64,000 bases of DNA from Fervidobacterium sp. (lineage in GTDB: Bacteria; Thermotogota; Thermotogae; Thermotogales; Fervidobacteriaceae). Positions 1 to 8,312 of this stretch are shown one piece after another. The DNA lies in contig JANZZV010000001.1 of the NCBI GenBank assembly GCA_026419195.1, forward strand, positions 248,001 through 312,000. Reading direction: 5' to 3'. Each line of letters begins with the position of its first letter. Position 1 is the stretch's first letter. A program made the position numbers and the translations under genes. The notes beneath the pieces are model-generated. The model was not told where the DNA came from, searched no databases, and worked only from the letters and a program-made list of their open reading frames with translations.

Positions 1-411
1 TTCACTCTTTTTTGCTCTAACATCAAGAATCAAATTTGAAACATCTTCGAATTGTGCATTGACTTTTGAACTCAAAGTTTCGAAGTAGCCTGCTGATATT
101 CGGTCTTTCTCAATTGCTATCTTTCTTAGCTCAAGTGTGTTGATTAACTCTGCAACAGTCTCTAAAAATGTTCTTGGTGGTGTGTATTTCACAAGCTCGA
201 AATTACTCTCGTGCTTTACTTGAGTCCAATATCGTGAATCAGTTATTATGATATGCCTTTTTGGGGTAATTAAAAGGGCGGAAAAACTTCCAGTGAAACC
301 TGAAAGATAACGCGTTGTTACCCTGTTCGAATTCTCGATATTTAGCACAATCAAAGCGTCGATCTCCTTTTCGAAAATTTTACTTTTTACTTCTTCTAAA
401 TGTTTGTCCAT
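1..411 (-). CDS. Xaa-Pro peptidase (M24 family), N-terminal part only
   Basis: The minus strand is open from an ATG at 411 to the window edge, giving 137 codons; the C-terminal part lies outside. The protein begins MDKHLEEVKSKIFEKEID and continues with a segment of the type 'NRVTTRYLSGFTGS...ITDSRYWTQ'. That is typical of the creatinase-like N-terminal domain of prolidase and aminopeptidase P enzymes, which release an N-terminal residue preceding proline during peptide turnover. The metal-binding M24 catalytic domain would follow and cannot be checked. The start is supported by a strong G-rich ribosome binding site (AAAGGGGGT) about 8 bases upstream. It could be a PepP or PepQ subtype; the sequence seen does not decide. 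Confidence 0.8.
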   Translation of the reverse strand, partial: MDKHLEEVKSKIFEKEIDALIVLNIENSNRVTTRYLSGFTGSFSALLITPKRHIIITDSRYWTQVKHESNFELVKYTPPRTFLETVAELINTLELRKIAIEKDRISAGYFETLSSKVNAQFEDVSNLILDVRAKKSE

Positions 412-560
412 TCAAAAGACCCCCTTTAGATCTTAGTTTGAAAGTTTTTGATTGGAAACCAAAAATTGTGAGGCTTTGGAAAGTTTATCAACTTCAAAAT
501 TTAACAACTTGCTAACTTGAATTGCTAGATTTTCCAATGTTTGATGTTTGGTAACATACT

Positions 561-637
561 TGGCGTGCTCGGCGGGACTTGAACCCGCAATCTTCGGATC
601 CGGAGTCCGACGCTCTATCCAGTTGAGCTACGAGCAC
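561..637 (-). tRNA. tRNA-Arg (anticodon CCG)
   Basis: The minus strand folds as a complete cloverleaf. The acceptor stem is GTGCTCG/CGAGCAC, the D arm is GCTC..GAGC, the anticodon stem is TCGGA/TCCGA with loop CT-CCG-GA, and the T arm is GCGGG TTCAAGT CCCGC. The 3' CCA is encoded at 561-563. The anticodon CCG reads the arginine codon CGG. It lies between the peptidase gene and ruvX on the same strand. Confidence 0.95.
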
Positions 638-653
638 GCAGTTTGAGTTTCAT

Positions 654-1340
654 TTAACTAACTTTGACAACGTTGAATTCCGCAATTTTAGTGTTTTTAC
701 GGCACGAATCCAATAAGCCTAAAGAGAGTAATTCTTTGCTTTCTTTGTTTATGATGATACATTCCGGGATTTTTTCAGTAGATTTAATCGAATCAACAAA
801 GTCGGAAAAAACCCGATATACGAATATGTTGTTCACGAACATTGTATAAGCTATGTACGGATCTTCTGTATAAGCTATGCCAAACTTTACTTTGAAAAAA
901 TCGGAAAAGGGTACATTTATGATAAGTGCAAAATCAGCGTTAATACTATTTCTTTCATCTTCTTCGTTGACTATTTTTGAACGTTTCAGTTGCTTTGCAA
1001 CATGTGGATTTTGTATGTATTCTAACAGTAGTTGTTCAGCACTGAATCTGTCATCATCCTTTTTTGAGTAAGTTTTTGCCATCTTCGTTGTTAATCTTTC
1101 GTCGATAAAGTGAACTTCCTTTCCCTTATCCAGAATTCTTAAAGCGAAACGGATGGTTTCGAATGACTGCGTTGAATAATTGCCACTCATAGAAATTGGA
1201 AGACCAACAACAACAAGGTCGAAATCTGAAATTTTGTTTAAGATCTCCGTCTTCTTAACTGTTCCACTTTCAGAAACAAATAACTCCCCGATTGCATATC
1301 CACATTTACTCTTTCCATAATCCACAGCTATAATACGCAT
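654..1340 (-). CDS. ruvX: RuvX/YqgF-family RNase H-like protein with C-terminal extension
   Basis: The N-terminal ~140 residues match the YqgF/RuvX RNase H fold: an opening MRIIAVDYGKSKCGYAIG with the first catalytic Asp, a central 'VVVGLPISMSG', and 'HFIDERLTT'. Family members have been linked to Holliday junction resolution and to pre-16S rRNA 5'-end maturation. RuvX proteins are usually about 140 residues; this one is ~228, with ~90 extra C-terminal residues I do not recognise. I place the start at the ATG at 1340, because GGAGG precedes it and the family begins with this motif. An ATG at 1358 abuts the recJ stop codon but has no SD. It is the last gene of a recJ-ruvX operon. Confidence 0.82.
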   Translation of the reverse strand: MRIIAVDYGKSKCGYAIGELFVSESGTVKKTEILNKISDFDLVVVGLPISMSGNYSTQSFETIRFALRILDKGKEVHFIDERLTTKMAKTYSKKDDDRFSAEQLLLEYIQNPHVAKQLKRSKIVNEEDERNSINADFALIINVPFSDFFKVKFGIAYTEDPYIAYTMFVNNIFVYRVFSDFVDSIKSTEKIPECIIINKESKELLSLGLLDSCRKNTKIAEFNVVKVS

Positions 1341-1358
1341 AGTATGGTTATCCTCCAT

Positions 1359-4319
1359 TTAAACGATTAGTTCTGTGTCATGCATGTATCTTTCTTCAAT
1401 AAGTCTGTATATCTCTTTCATAGATAGTGATTCTAATTGCAATGTGTACTTCTCAAAATAGTTCAGTTCTATTTCCCTTTCCTTTAGTCTTGTAATTAGT
1501 TTTGGTTGAAATTCCACAGGGTAAACAATGTTTTCTGAAATCCCTCCCAAGTCTTTGTAGACACTTTTCACCACTCCCTTTGGTATACAATAGTTTGAAA
1601 GTACCGATTCGAATTCTTCTTTTTTCATCGGAAGGTATATGTTAAGCTCTTCAATGTATCTTTCAAGCTCTTCCGAAGTTGGAAAGAGCTTTTTTAAATT
1701 TTCGTACCTTTTAGCGACATCTTGTGTAGAATAATTCAACTGTAGCAGGACACTTCCATCTCCTGTTACAGCATCTATTATTTCACTGAACGTGTAAGGA
1801 AAATCAAAAAGTCGTACCTCAACTTTTCCGAACAACGACGGCAGTCCATCGTTGTTTGTCGATGAAACTAACCGTCGTATTTTTCTTTTTCTGACAAGGT
1901 TGGATATGATTAACCTTTGAAATGGTGCAAGCTGGGATGAATAAAATATTGTATCTCTTGCCGACATCTTTTTGATGTAATTGTTGAAAAATACCTCAAC
2001 AGAATTGTGAGATGAAAAGAGATAAACTAAGGATGAAACTGTATTGTTTAGAGATTTTGGTTGATTTCTTTTATCTTCTATAGAAAAATCCGTTTTTCCT
2101 TCGATTTCATAGACCGGTATATTTGTTTCAAAATTGAATATAGTGGTAAAGAAAGCCCTCTTACCGAATTTGTAGATTATTTTCTCGTAAAGTTTGTCAT
2201 CAAAATTTCTCAGGAATTGGATTTCATTTAAAACAACAAAGTCGAAGGCATTTTCCTCATTTATGAATTTATCAGCGTATACAGCATTTGTAACAACATG
2301 TTTGCCTTCTTGTCTATTGATTGAATTGACAAGTACCAACCCATTTATGTTGTGTCTCTGTAAACTTTCATAAACATGCATAGCTTCAGTACTTGAAGGG
2401 TTAATTATAAGCACTCTTCCTCTTCGCATAAGCTCGAAAAAGAATGCATTTCTGAATTGGACGCTGAAACGTATAAGAGTTGGTCTTGCCAATTTCGGCA
2501 AATCCGAAATCTTTTCTACTCTTAGCAGAATGTCATCTTCAATGTGCTTGTGATCGTATTCTTCTTCTCTTTGAGTTCTCCAATTTGTTGTGAAAGAGTG
2601 TAAAAATGCCCTATCTACTATATCCTCATCGCTTACATGGTGTATCTTAAAATCCAAAACATTCAATTGAAGTCCTGAATCGCTTGATCTCAAGTTTCCA
2701 ACGACGTCCAACCTTATAAACTGTGTTTGGACTCCGTAAAGTTCGCTTGAAGAAAACTTTAATCCGAAACCTACCCCTTCAATATTATTACCATTGCTTC
2801 CCTTTAAAGTTAGTCTTATATTATACCCATTCTCACCAAAAACCTTGAAGCGCTCCACCATACTATTTTGTATCAGGAATACAGGTTCGGGATTACCATG
2901 TCCGTATGGTTCCAGTAGTTCGATGGTTTGCAAAAATTCCTCACTTATATCGTCAACGGTTATTACTTCATCCACTGGTATTATCTGCTCTACTCTAACA
3001 TCTTCTTCCTTAATTTTTTCTTCTATTTCTTTTAACAATTCCGGAATCTTTTCTTCCCTAAGGCTGAATCCAAGAGCCATTGTATGTCCACCAAAATCTT
3101 CGAAGATATCCCTAAATTTCTCTAAGAGTTCTATTATATTAACTCCATTAACACTTCTTGCTGACCCTCTTCCTATTCCATCTTCAACAGAAATCACCAT
3201 TACAGGTTTATTATACAAGTGAACTAATCTTGTGGCTACAATTCCTATAACTCCCAGATGCCATCCATAACCATACGCAACGATTATAGGTAACTTACTT
3301 AAACCATTTGATTCAATCATCTGAATTGCTTCGTTATATATTTTTGCTTCTATTCCCTGTCTTGTCGTGTTGTAGCCAAGCAATATTTCAACCAATTCTG
3401 TCGCATTTGCCTCGTCTTTTGTTACTATTAATTTGAACGCATCATCTGGTGAATCAAGTCGCCCAGCTGCATTCAATTTTGGAGCTATTCTGTAACCTAT
3501 ATCCCTTGAGCTTACCATTCCAATGCCTAATTTTTGAAGTAATCTTATAATCCCAAGCTTTGCTGTATTGTTTAATCTTCTTAAGCCCTCTTTTACGATA
3601 TATCTGTTTTCATCTTTTAATTCAACCATATCCGCTACAGTTCCGAGTGCAACAAGATCAAGCAACTCATCTACAACGGAATGAGGGATATTAAGCTTCT
3701 CAGCAAGTGCTGAGATCAATTTGTACGCCACACCAACACCGGCGAATTCTTTAAACGGATAATCATCATCGTATCTTTTTGGATTTACTATAGCTGAGGC
3801 GTTTGGAAGGTTTTCTTTCGGTTGATGGTGATCTGTTACAACTACTTTAATTCCCAAAGAGTTGGCTTTTTCTATAGCTTCGAAAGCTGTTATGCCACAG
3901 TCAACTGTCAATATAACCTTGATGCCTTTCTGCGCAATTTCCTCAACAAATTGAGGTTGGATGCCATAACCGTTATCAACACGCTTTGGTATGTAGTAAT
4001 CTACATCCCAACCGTTTTCAGATAAAAAAGTGTATAAAACAGCTGTACCTGTTATGCCATCAACATCATAGTCACCGTGGACAATTACCTTTTCTCCATG
4101 ATCGCGAGCGTCCAAAAGTACGTTCACGGCTCTATCCATATCTTTCAAAAGAAACGGTGATCTCAGCATTTGCCTTGTTGGATTCAAAAATTTCTTGGCT
4201 TGTTCTGGTTCAGTAATCCCTCTAAGGATCAGCAACTTAGCTACCAGTTTACTAACATTTATTGAATTTGATAGCTTTTCAACAAGAGTTTCATCTACTT
4301 CCCTTACTTCCCATCTCAT
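1359..4319 (-). CDS. recJ: Single-stranded-DNA exonuclease RecJ, long form
   Basis: RecJ degrades single-stranded DNA 5' to 3' in recombinational and mismatch repair. The DHH phosphoesterase core is intact: HGDYDVDG at residues 81-88, the DHH signature at about 163-165, and the DHHA1 motif FGGH at about 409-412. An OB-fold-like region follows to about residue 570. The protein is 986 residues, far longer than E. coli RecJ (~577) and longer than the Bacillus type (~780). The extra ~400 residues include stretches such as 'GRVLIINPSS' and 'FDFVVLNEIQF' that look like degenerate helicase-type Rossmann strands. The start ATG at 4319 has GAGGAG 4-5 bases upstream. ruvX follows directly. Confidence 0.93.
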   Translation of the reverse strand: MRWEVREVDETLVEKLSNSINVSKLVAKLLILRGITEPEQAKKFLNPTRQMLRSPFLLKDMDRAVNVLLDARDHGEKVIVHGDYDVDGITGTAVLYTFLSENGWDVDYYIPKRVDNGYGIQPQFVEEIAQKGIKVILTVDCGITAFEAIEKANSLGIKVVVTDHHQPKENLPNASAIVNPKRYDDDYPFKEFAGVGVAYKLISALAEKLNIPHSVVDELLDLVALGTVADMVELKDENRYIVKEGLRRLNNTAKLGIIRLLQKLGIGMVSSRDIGYRIAPKLNAAGRLDSPDDAFKLIVTKDEANATELVEILLGYNTTRQGIEAKIYNEAIQMIESNGLSKLPIIVAYGYGWHLGVIGIVATRLVHLYNKPVMVISVEDGIGRGSARSVNGVNIIELLEKFRDIFEDFGGHTMALGFSLREEKIPELLKEIEEKIKEEDVRVEQIIPVDEVITVDDISEEFLQTIELLEPYGHGNPEPVFLIQNSMVERFKVFGENGYNIRLTLKGSNGNNIEGVGFGLKFSSSELYGVQTQFIRLDVVGNLRSSDSGLQLNVLDFKIHHVSDEDIVDRAFLHSFTTNWRTQREEEYDHKHIEDDILLRVEKISDLPKLARPTLIRFSVQFRNAFFFELMRRGRVLIINPSSTEAMHVYESLQRHNINGLVLVNSINRQEGKHVVTNAVYADKFINEENAFDFVVLNEIQFLRNFDDKLYEKIIYKFGKRAFFTTIFNFETNIPVYEIEGKTDFSIEDKRNQPKSLNNTVSSLVYLFSSHNSVEVFFNNYIKKMSARDTIFYSSQLAPFQRLIISNLVRKRKIRRLVSSTNNDGLPSLFGKVEVRLFDFPYTFSEIIDAVTGDGSVLLQLNYSTQDVAKRYENLKKLFPTSEELERYIEELNIYLPMKKEEFESVLSNYCIPKGVVKSVYKDLGGISENIVYPVEFQPKLITRLKEREIELNYFEKYTLQLESLSMKEIYRLIEERYMHDTELIV

Positions 4320-4362
4320 CAGCTCCTCAACCTTTCTATTTGAATTACGAATTCTATGATGA

Positions 4363-4371
4363 ATTTTACCA
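4363..4371 (-). promoter_or_regulatory. Probable promoter of recJ-ruvX (extended -10)
   Basis: The minus strand reads TGGTAAAAT, an extended -10 (TGn + TAAAAT), about 45 bases upstream of the recJ start. No good -35 hexamer is visible at 16-18 bases spacing. The same TGnTA(T/A)AAT word precedes many genes in this window. Confidence 0.5.
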
Positions 4372-4536
4372 CAAAATCAAAGAAATTGGTTAAATTGTTT
4401 TTGTTACATTTTTGATAATTCAACTATTTTTATATTTTCTCGGTAATATTTAACCATTTTCAAGAATATACTTTGTTATTTGTGATTTTTCTGCTTTTAT
4501 TTTTTAGTTCGCTTTGCTTACTATTTTGATAAACTG

Positions 4537-4545
4537 TGATATAAT
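4537..4545 (+). promoter_or_regulatory. Probable promoter of the amidohydrolase gene
   Basis: TGATATAAT is an extended -10 ending 38 bases upstream of the ATG at 4584. The -35 region is weak. The start itself has AAAGGAG about 10 bases upstream. Confidence 0.55.
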
Positions 4546-4583
4546 AAAGTTGCCATTTTGTACTTTATGAAAGGAGTGAGAGG

Positions 4584-5741
4584 ATGAGCAGAATTCTCAT
4601 AAAAAGCGGTACTGTTGTTAGTATTACCCAAGAGCCATTTGTGGGGGATATATTGATAGAAAATGGAAAAATTGCCAGGATTGGAAAGGGGCTTGAAATT
4701 GATGTTGATGATGTTGTTGATGCCTCTGGAAAGTACGTGTTACCTGGCTTTATCGATGCACATTCCCATATTGGACTTTACGAAGAAGGTATTGGATTTG
4801 CGCAAGACGGTAACGAAATGACAGATCCGATAACTCCTGATGTTAGAGCTATAGATGCGTTTAATCCTTACGATGTTGCTATAAAACATGCTTTAAACGG
4901 CGGATTTACAACTGTTATGATAGTTCCAGGTAGTGCAAACGTGATTGGTGGACAAGGTGCTATTTTGAAATTCAAATCAAACATAGTTGATTATTGCGTT
5001 CTGAAATCGCCAGCAGGCTTAAAAATGGCAACTGGCGAGAACCCCAAAAGGGTTTACGGAGACATGAAAAAGATGCCATCTACAAGACTTGGTATTGCTG
5101 CACTTATGAGGAATTATTTTATGAAGGTTCAAGATTATATAGAAAAAAAGAAAAGAGCTATAGAAAAAGATGGGGTATTCTTGGATAGAGATCCTAAGCT
5201 CGAGATCGGCGAGTTGGTACTCAAAGGAGTTATACCGGCAAGGGTACATGCCCATAGAGCTCAAGATATAGCCACGGCAATAAGGATAGCTAAAGAGTTT
5301 AATTTTAAGATAGTGATTGAGCATGGAACAGAAGCTTACAAGATAGCTGATTATCTAAAAGAAAACGATGTCCCTGTTGTTGTTGGTCCCTTTGGATTCA
5401 GGACAAAAATAGAAACAAAAGATTTGACGTATGAAAATGTGAAGATTTTAAACGAAAAAGGGGTTTTGTGTGCTATAATGGTTGATCATCCTGTTACTCA
5501 TTTAGAATTTGCAAATATGCATGCAGCACTTGCTATGAAATATGGAGCAAGAAAAGAGGATATTTTAAAGATGCTAACTATCAATCCGGCAAAGATCCTT
5601 GGTATAGATGATAGAGTTGGTTCTATAGATGTTGGAAAAGACGCAGATATCGTAATCTGGGACAACGATCCGTTTACACCGCAGGCAAAAGTTGAGAAGA
5701 TCTTTATTGAAGGTAAAGAAATAAGGTGGTGGGGAGAGTAA
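4584..5741 (+). CDS. Amidohydrolase, imidazolonepropionase/dihydroorotase-like
   Basis: A 385-residue metal-dependent hydrolase of the amidohydrolase superfamily. The N-terminal small beta domain leads into 'GFIDAHSHIG' (HxH metal ligands at H60 and H62). Further ligand histidines are likely in 'ARVHAHRAQD' (~H210) and 'IEHGTEA'. The superfamily-typical C-terminus is 'LTINPAKILGIDD..GSIDVGKDADIVIWD'. The substrate cannot be assigned; relatives act on imidazolone- or amino-acid-derived cyclic amides. The gene overlies its own promoter and abuts the downstream dehydrogenase (stop TAA immediately before ATG), so the two are probably co-transcribed. That pairing suggests hydrolysis and reduction of small carbon or nitrogen compounds, but this is inference. 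Confidence 0.85.
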   Translation: MSRILIKSGTVVSITQEPFVGDILIENGKIARIGKGLEIDVDDVVDASGKYVLPGFIDAHSHIGLYEEGIGFAQDGNEMTDPITPDVRAIDAFNPYDVAIKHALNGGFTTVMIVPGSANVIGGQGAILKFKSNIVDYCVLKSPAGLKMATGENPKRVYGDMKKMPSTRLGIAALMRNYFMKVQDYIEKKKRAIEKDGVFLDRDPKLEIGELVLKGVIPARVHAHRAQDIATAIRIAKEFNFKIVIEHGTEAYKIADYLKENDVPVVVGPFGFRTKIETKDLTYENVKILNEKGVLCAIMVDHPVTHLEFANMHAALAMKYGARKEDILKMLTINPAKILGIDDRVGSIDVGKDADIVIWDNDPFTPQAKVEKIFIEGKEIRWWGE

Positions 5742-6716
5742 ATGAAAGTTTTTGTTTCGTACGCAATTCCAGAAAAAGGAATAGAGATGCTCAGAGAGAA
5801 GTTTGATGTATTTGTCTACCAAAAGGAAGAGTTTCTAAGTAAAGAAGAAATGATTCAAATGTGTAAAGACGCAGATGCCATAATATCACAACTCAGAGAC
5901 CCTATAGATGCTGAATTTATTGAATCGCTTGGAAATACAAAAATTATAGCTAACTATGCTGTCGGATACAACAACATAGATGTCCAAGCGGCTATCAAAA
6001 GAGGAATATACGTTACTCACACACCGGGTGTTCTAACAGAAGCAACAGCAGACATCGCTTTTGCACTTCTTTTAACTGTGGCAAGGAAAATTGTGCAGGC
6101 TGATAAGTTTGTTAGAGATGGTAAATTCGTTGGTTGGAAACCAAAGCTGTTTCTTGGTTATGAACTTTACGGAAAAACTCTTGGCATAATTGGTATGGGA
6201 CGAATAGGTCAAGCTGTTGCGAGAAGAGCACTTGGTTTTGGTATGAAAATAATTTACTATAACAGGAACAGATTGTCGGAAGAAATAGAGAAAATGTACG
6301 ATGCAAAGTACGTTTCGTTAGACGAACTTGTGCAAATATCAGATTTTATATCCATTCATACTCCATTGACCAAGGAGACTTATCATCTTTTGGATAAAGA
6401 AAAGATAATGAAGATGAAACCAAATGCGATTATTATAAACACCGCCAGAGGACCTGTTGTCGATGAACAAGCCTTATATGATGCTCTGCGTGATGGAAAA
6501 ATAGCGGGTGCTGGGTTTGATGTATACGAAAATGAGCCATTTCTGACTCCAGGACTTGAGAAACTTGATAATGTTGTATTATTGCCACATATTGGTTCAG
6601 CAACCTATGAAACAAGGGAAAAAATGTCTGAAATGGTAGCGTTAAATGTAATTGCAGCACTTGAAGGAAAAGTTCCACCAAACCTTGTACCAGAACAAAA
6701 ATCTATCTACAGATAA
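5742..6716 (+). CDS. gyaR: D-2-hydroxyacid dehydrogenase, glyoxylate/hydroxypyruvate reductase type
   Basis: A 324-residue NAD(P)-dependent D-2-hydroxyacid dehydrogenase. The nucleotide-binding motif 'GIIGMGRIGQAVARRA' lies at about residues 150-165. The catalytic Arg (~235, 'NTARGPVVDE'), Glu (~263, 'DVYENEP') and His (~283, 'LLPHIGSAT') are all in place. The sequence from 'NYAVGYNNIDV' through 'TPGVLTEATAD' is characteristic of the glyoxylate reductase/glycerate dehydrogenase subgroup (GyaR). It would reduce glyoxylate or hydroxypyruvate in the cytoplasm. It sits directly behind the amidohydrolase gene with SD GGGGAG, and its transcript can end at the hairpin at 6943-6977. Confidence 0.88.
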   Translation: MKVFVSYAIPEKGIEMLREKFDVFVYQKEEFLSKEEMIQMCKDADAIISQLRDPIDAEFIESLGNTKIIANYAVGYNNIDVQAAIKRGIYVTHTPGVLTEATADIAFALLLTVARKIVQADKFVRDGKFVGWKPKLFLGYELYGKTLGIIGMGRIGQAVARRALGFGMKIIYYNRNRLSEEIEKMYDAKYVSLDELVQISDFISIHTPLTKETYHLLDKEKIMKMKPNAIIINTARGPVVDEQALYDALRDGKIAGAGFDVYENEPFLTPGLEKLDNVVLLPHIGSATYETREKMSEMVALNVIAALEGKVPPNLVPEQKSIYR

Positions 6717-6942
6717 TCACTTAAAGGGCACATTCCTCTATATGGAATTGTGACAATTAGGTAATAAAATAAAGCAAAATTTGTGCTCGTTCTGCAGCTA
6801 AAATACAAGACGACCTAAACGGTTAGAAAAGTATGCAAAAATAGTTTGTAGAAAAGTTTTTATAATCCAAGCCCAGGAAAAAATTGAAAAAGAGTATGAA
6901 TGGTTGAGTGTAGATGGAAACTTAAATAAACTCAAGAATAAA

Positions 6943-6977
6943 AAACAAAAGCCCCTTAAAAAACGGGGCTTTTGTTT
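6943..6977. terminator. Bidirectional rho-independent terminator
   Basis: A 13-bp stem, AAACAAAAGCCCC (6943-6955) and GGGGCTTTTGTTT (6965-6977), has a 9-base loop and is A-rich on one side and T-rich on the other. It lies between the converging dehydrogenase and flavodiiron genes and should end both transcripts. The 225 bases between the dehydrogenase stop and this hairpin hold no gene I recognise. Confidence 0.9.
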
Positions 6978-6986
6978 ATTGCCTTA

Positions 6987-8177
6987 TTATTCCTTTACAG
7001 CTCTTGCCATCTCAACTGCAAGCTTTTTAAGTTTTTCAAAATCCTCATCCTTTGGAGAGAAGTTTACTTCAACAGGCTCGCCTACCATAGTCCATTTATT
7101 TTTTTGAATGTAATCTGTGATTCCTTTAACTCCACCACCACTCCAACCATATGTACCAAAGACTCCAAACACCCTGTTTGGAATACCCTTATGCGATAAG
7201 TTTATTACCAAATTCTCCATAGGTGGGAATATCCAGTTGTTGTAAGTGCAGGTTCCCAGGATAACTCCTTTAAAACGCCATATTTCGTTTATTATGAACG
7301 ATTCATGAGTTGTTGATGTGTTCATAACTCTGATGTTTCTCACACCTTCTTCAGCAAGTATTCTTGCCACATAATCTGCCATTTTTTCGGTATTTCCGTA
7401 CATAGTTCCATATGCAATCACAACACCCTCTTCATATTCGTACTTACTCCACCTGTCGTAAGCAGAAATTATGTGGTTAGGATTTGTTCTCCAAACAGGT
7501 CCGTGTGTCGAACACACTATCTTTATCTCCAAAGAACTAAGCTTTTGTAAAGCCTTCTGCACCATCGGTCCGAATTTTCCGACGATATTCGAATAATATC
7601 TTCTAATTTCATTCTCGAAATACTTTACGTCTACCTCATCATCAAATATACCACCGTCAAGTGATCCAAATCCTCCAAATGCGTCACCTGCAAAAAGAAT
7701 CTTGTCTTTTAGTTCATAAGTCATCATTGTTTCTGGCCAATGTACCATAGGTGTCATGAAGAACTTGAGTTTTCTATTCCCAAGTTCTATTTCATCACCT
7801 TCTTTAACTTCATAAAAATTTCCACCTATGTGGTACATCGCCTTTACAAATTCAAATGTCTTCTTGTTTCCCACTATTTTTACGTCTGGATAGGCGTGTA
7901 CAATTGAAGCAATTGCTCCGCTATGATCTGGTTCCATATGATTTATTATAAGGTAGTCAAGCTTTTTACCGTTAAGTATTTGGGAAATTTTTTCGATGTA
8001 TTCTTTCATCTTACTCACTTTTACAGTATCTATGAGTGCTGTCTTATCATCAACTATCAGATATGAATTGTAAGAAACTCCTTTTGGCAATGGCCAGATG
8101 TTTTCGAAAAGGTGTGTGTCCCTGTCATTTACTCCAACATAGTAAATATCATCTACTATTTTTGCAACAATTTGCAT
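6987..8177 (-). CDS. Flavodiiron protein (FprA/ROO type)
   Basis: It reduces O2 (or NO) to harmless products with electrons from rubredoxin or another carrier, a standard oxygen defence of anaerobes. The N-terminal metallo-beta-lactamase domain carries the di-iron ligands: 'NHMEPDHSG' (H80, E82, D84), a His at ~147 ('VHWPET'), Asp ~166 ('AGDAFG') and His ~227 ('STHGPVW'). The C-terminal flavodoxin domain from ~255 has the FMN loop 'YGTMYGNTEKMA'. At 396 residues it is the usual length, with no rubredoxin or NADH domain fused. The start is the ATG at 8177 behind GGGGGTG; an upstream in-frame start at 8225 lacks an SD and crosses the promoter. Confidence 0.93.
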   Translation of the reverse strand: MQIVAKIVDDIYYVGVNDRDTHLFENIWPLPKGVSYNSYLIVDDKTALIDTVKVSKMKEYIEKISQILNGKKLDYLIINHMEPDHSGAIASIVHAYPDVKIVGNKKTFEFVKAMYHIGGNFYEVKEGDEIELGNRKLKFFMTPMVHWPETMMTYELKDKILFAGDAFGGFGSLDGGIFDDEVDVKYFENEIRRYYSNIVGKFGPMVQKALQKLSSLEIKIVCSTHGPVWRTNPNHIISAYDRWSKYEYEEGVVIAYGTMYGNTEKMADYVARILAEEGVRNIRVMNTSTTHESFIINEIWRFKGVILGTCTYNNWIFPPMENLVINLSHKGIPNRVFGVFGTYGWSGGGVKGITDYIQKNKWTMVGEPVEVNFSPKDEDFEKLKKLAVEMARAVKE

Positions 8178-8215
8178 GAAAAACACCCCCAACAATTTGT
8201 GTTTGTCTTGTAATA

Positions 8216-8243
8216 ATTTTACCACAATTTAAAGATATATCAA
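8216..8243 (-). promoter_or_regulatory. Promoter of the flavodiiron protein gene
   Basis: The minus strand has TTGATA (8238-8243), a 16-base spacer and TAAAAT (8216-8221), with TGG making an extended -10. Just upstream, AGAACGGTTCT (8259-8269) is an 11-base palindrome that could be a regulator site. Confidence 0.65.
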
Positions 8244-8312
8244 GTCTAAATTGTTTGAAGAACGGTTCTCATGAATTCAAAAGTATAGGTGACAAAAACT
8301 TACAATATATAT

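Noticed and set aside
315-515. 66-codon plus-strand frame at the left end
   Set aside because: Opposite the well-supported peptidase start; no SD or family resemblance.
6717-6942. Possible gene remnant or small RNA between the dehydrogenase and the terminator
   Set aside because: Short broken frames with no SD or motif, no promoter with good spacing, and no resemblance to SRP, 6S or RNase P RNA that I can see.
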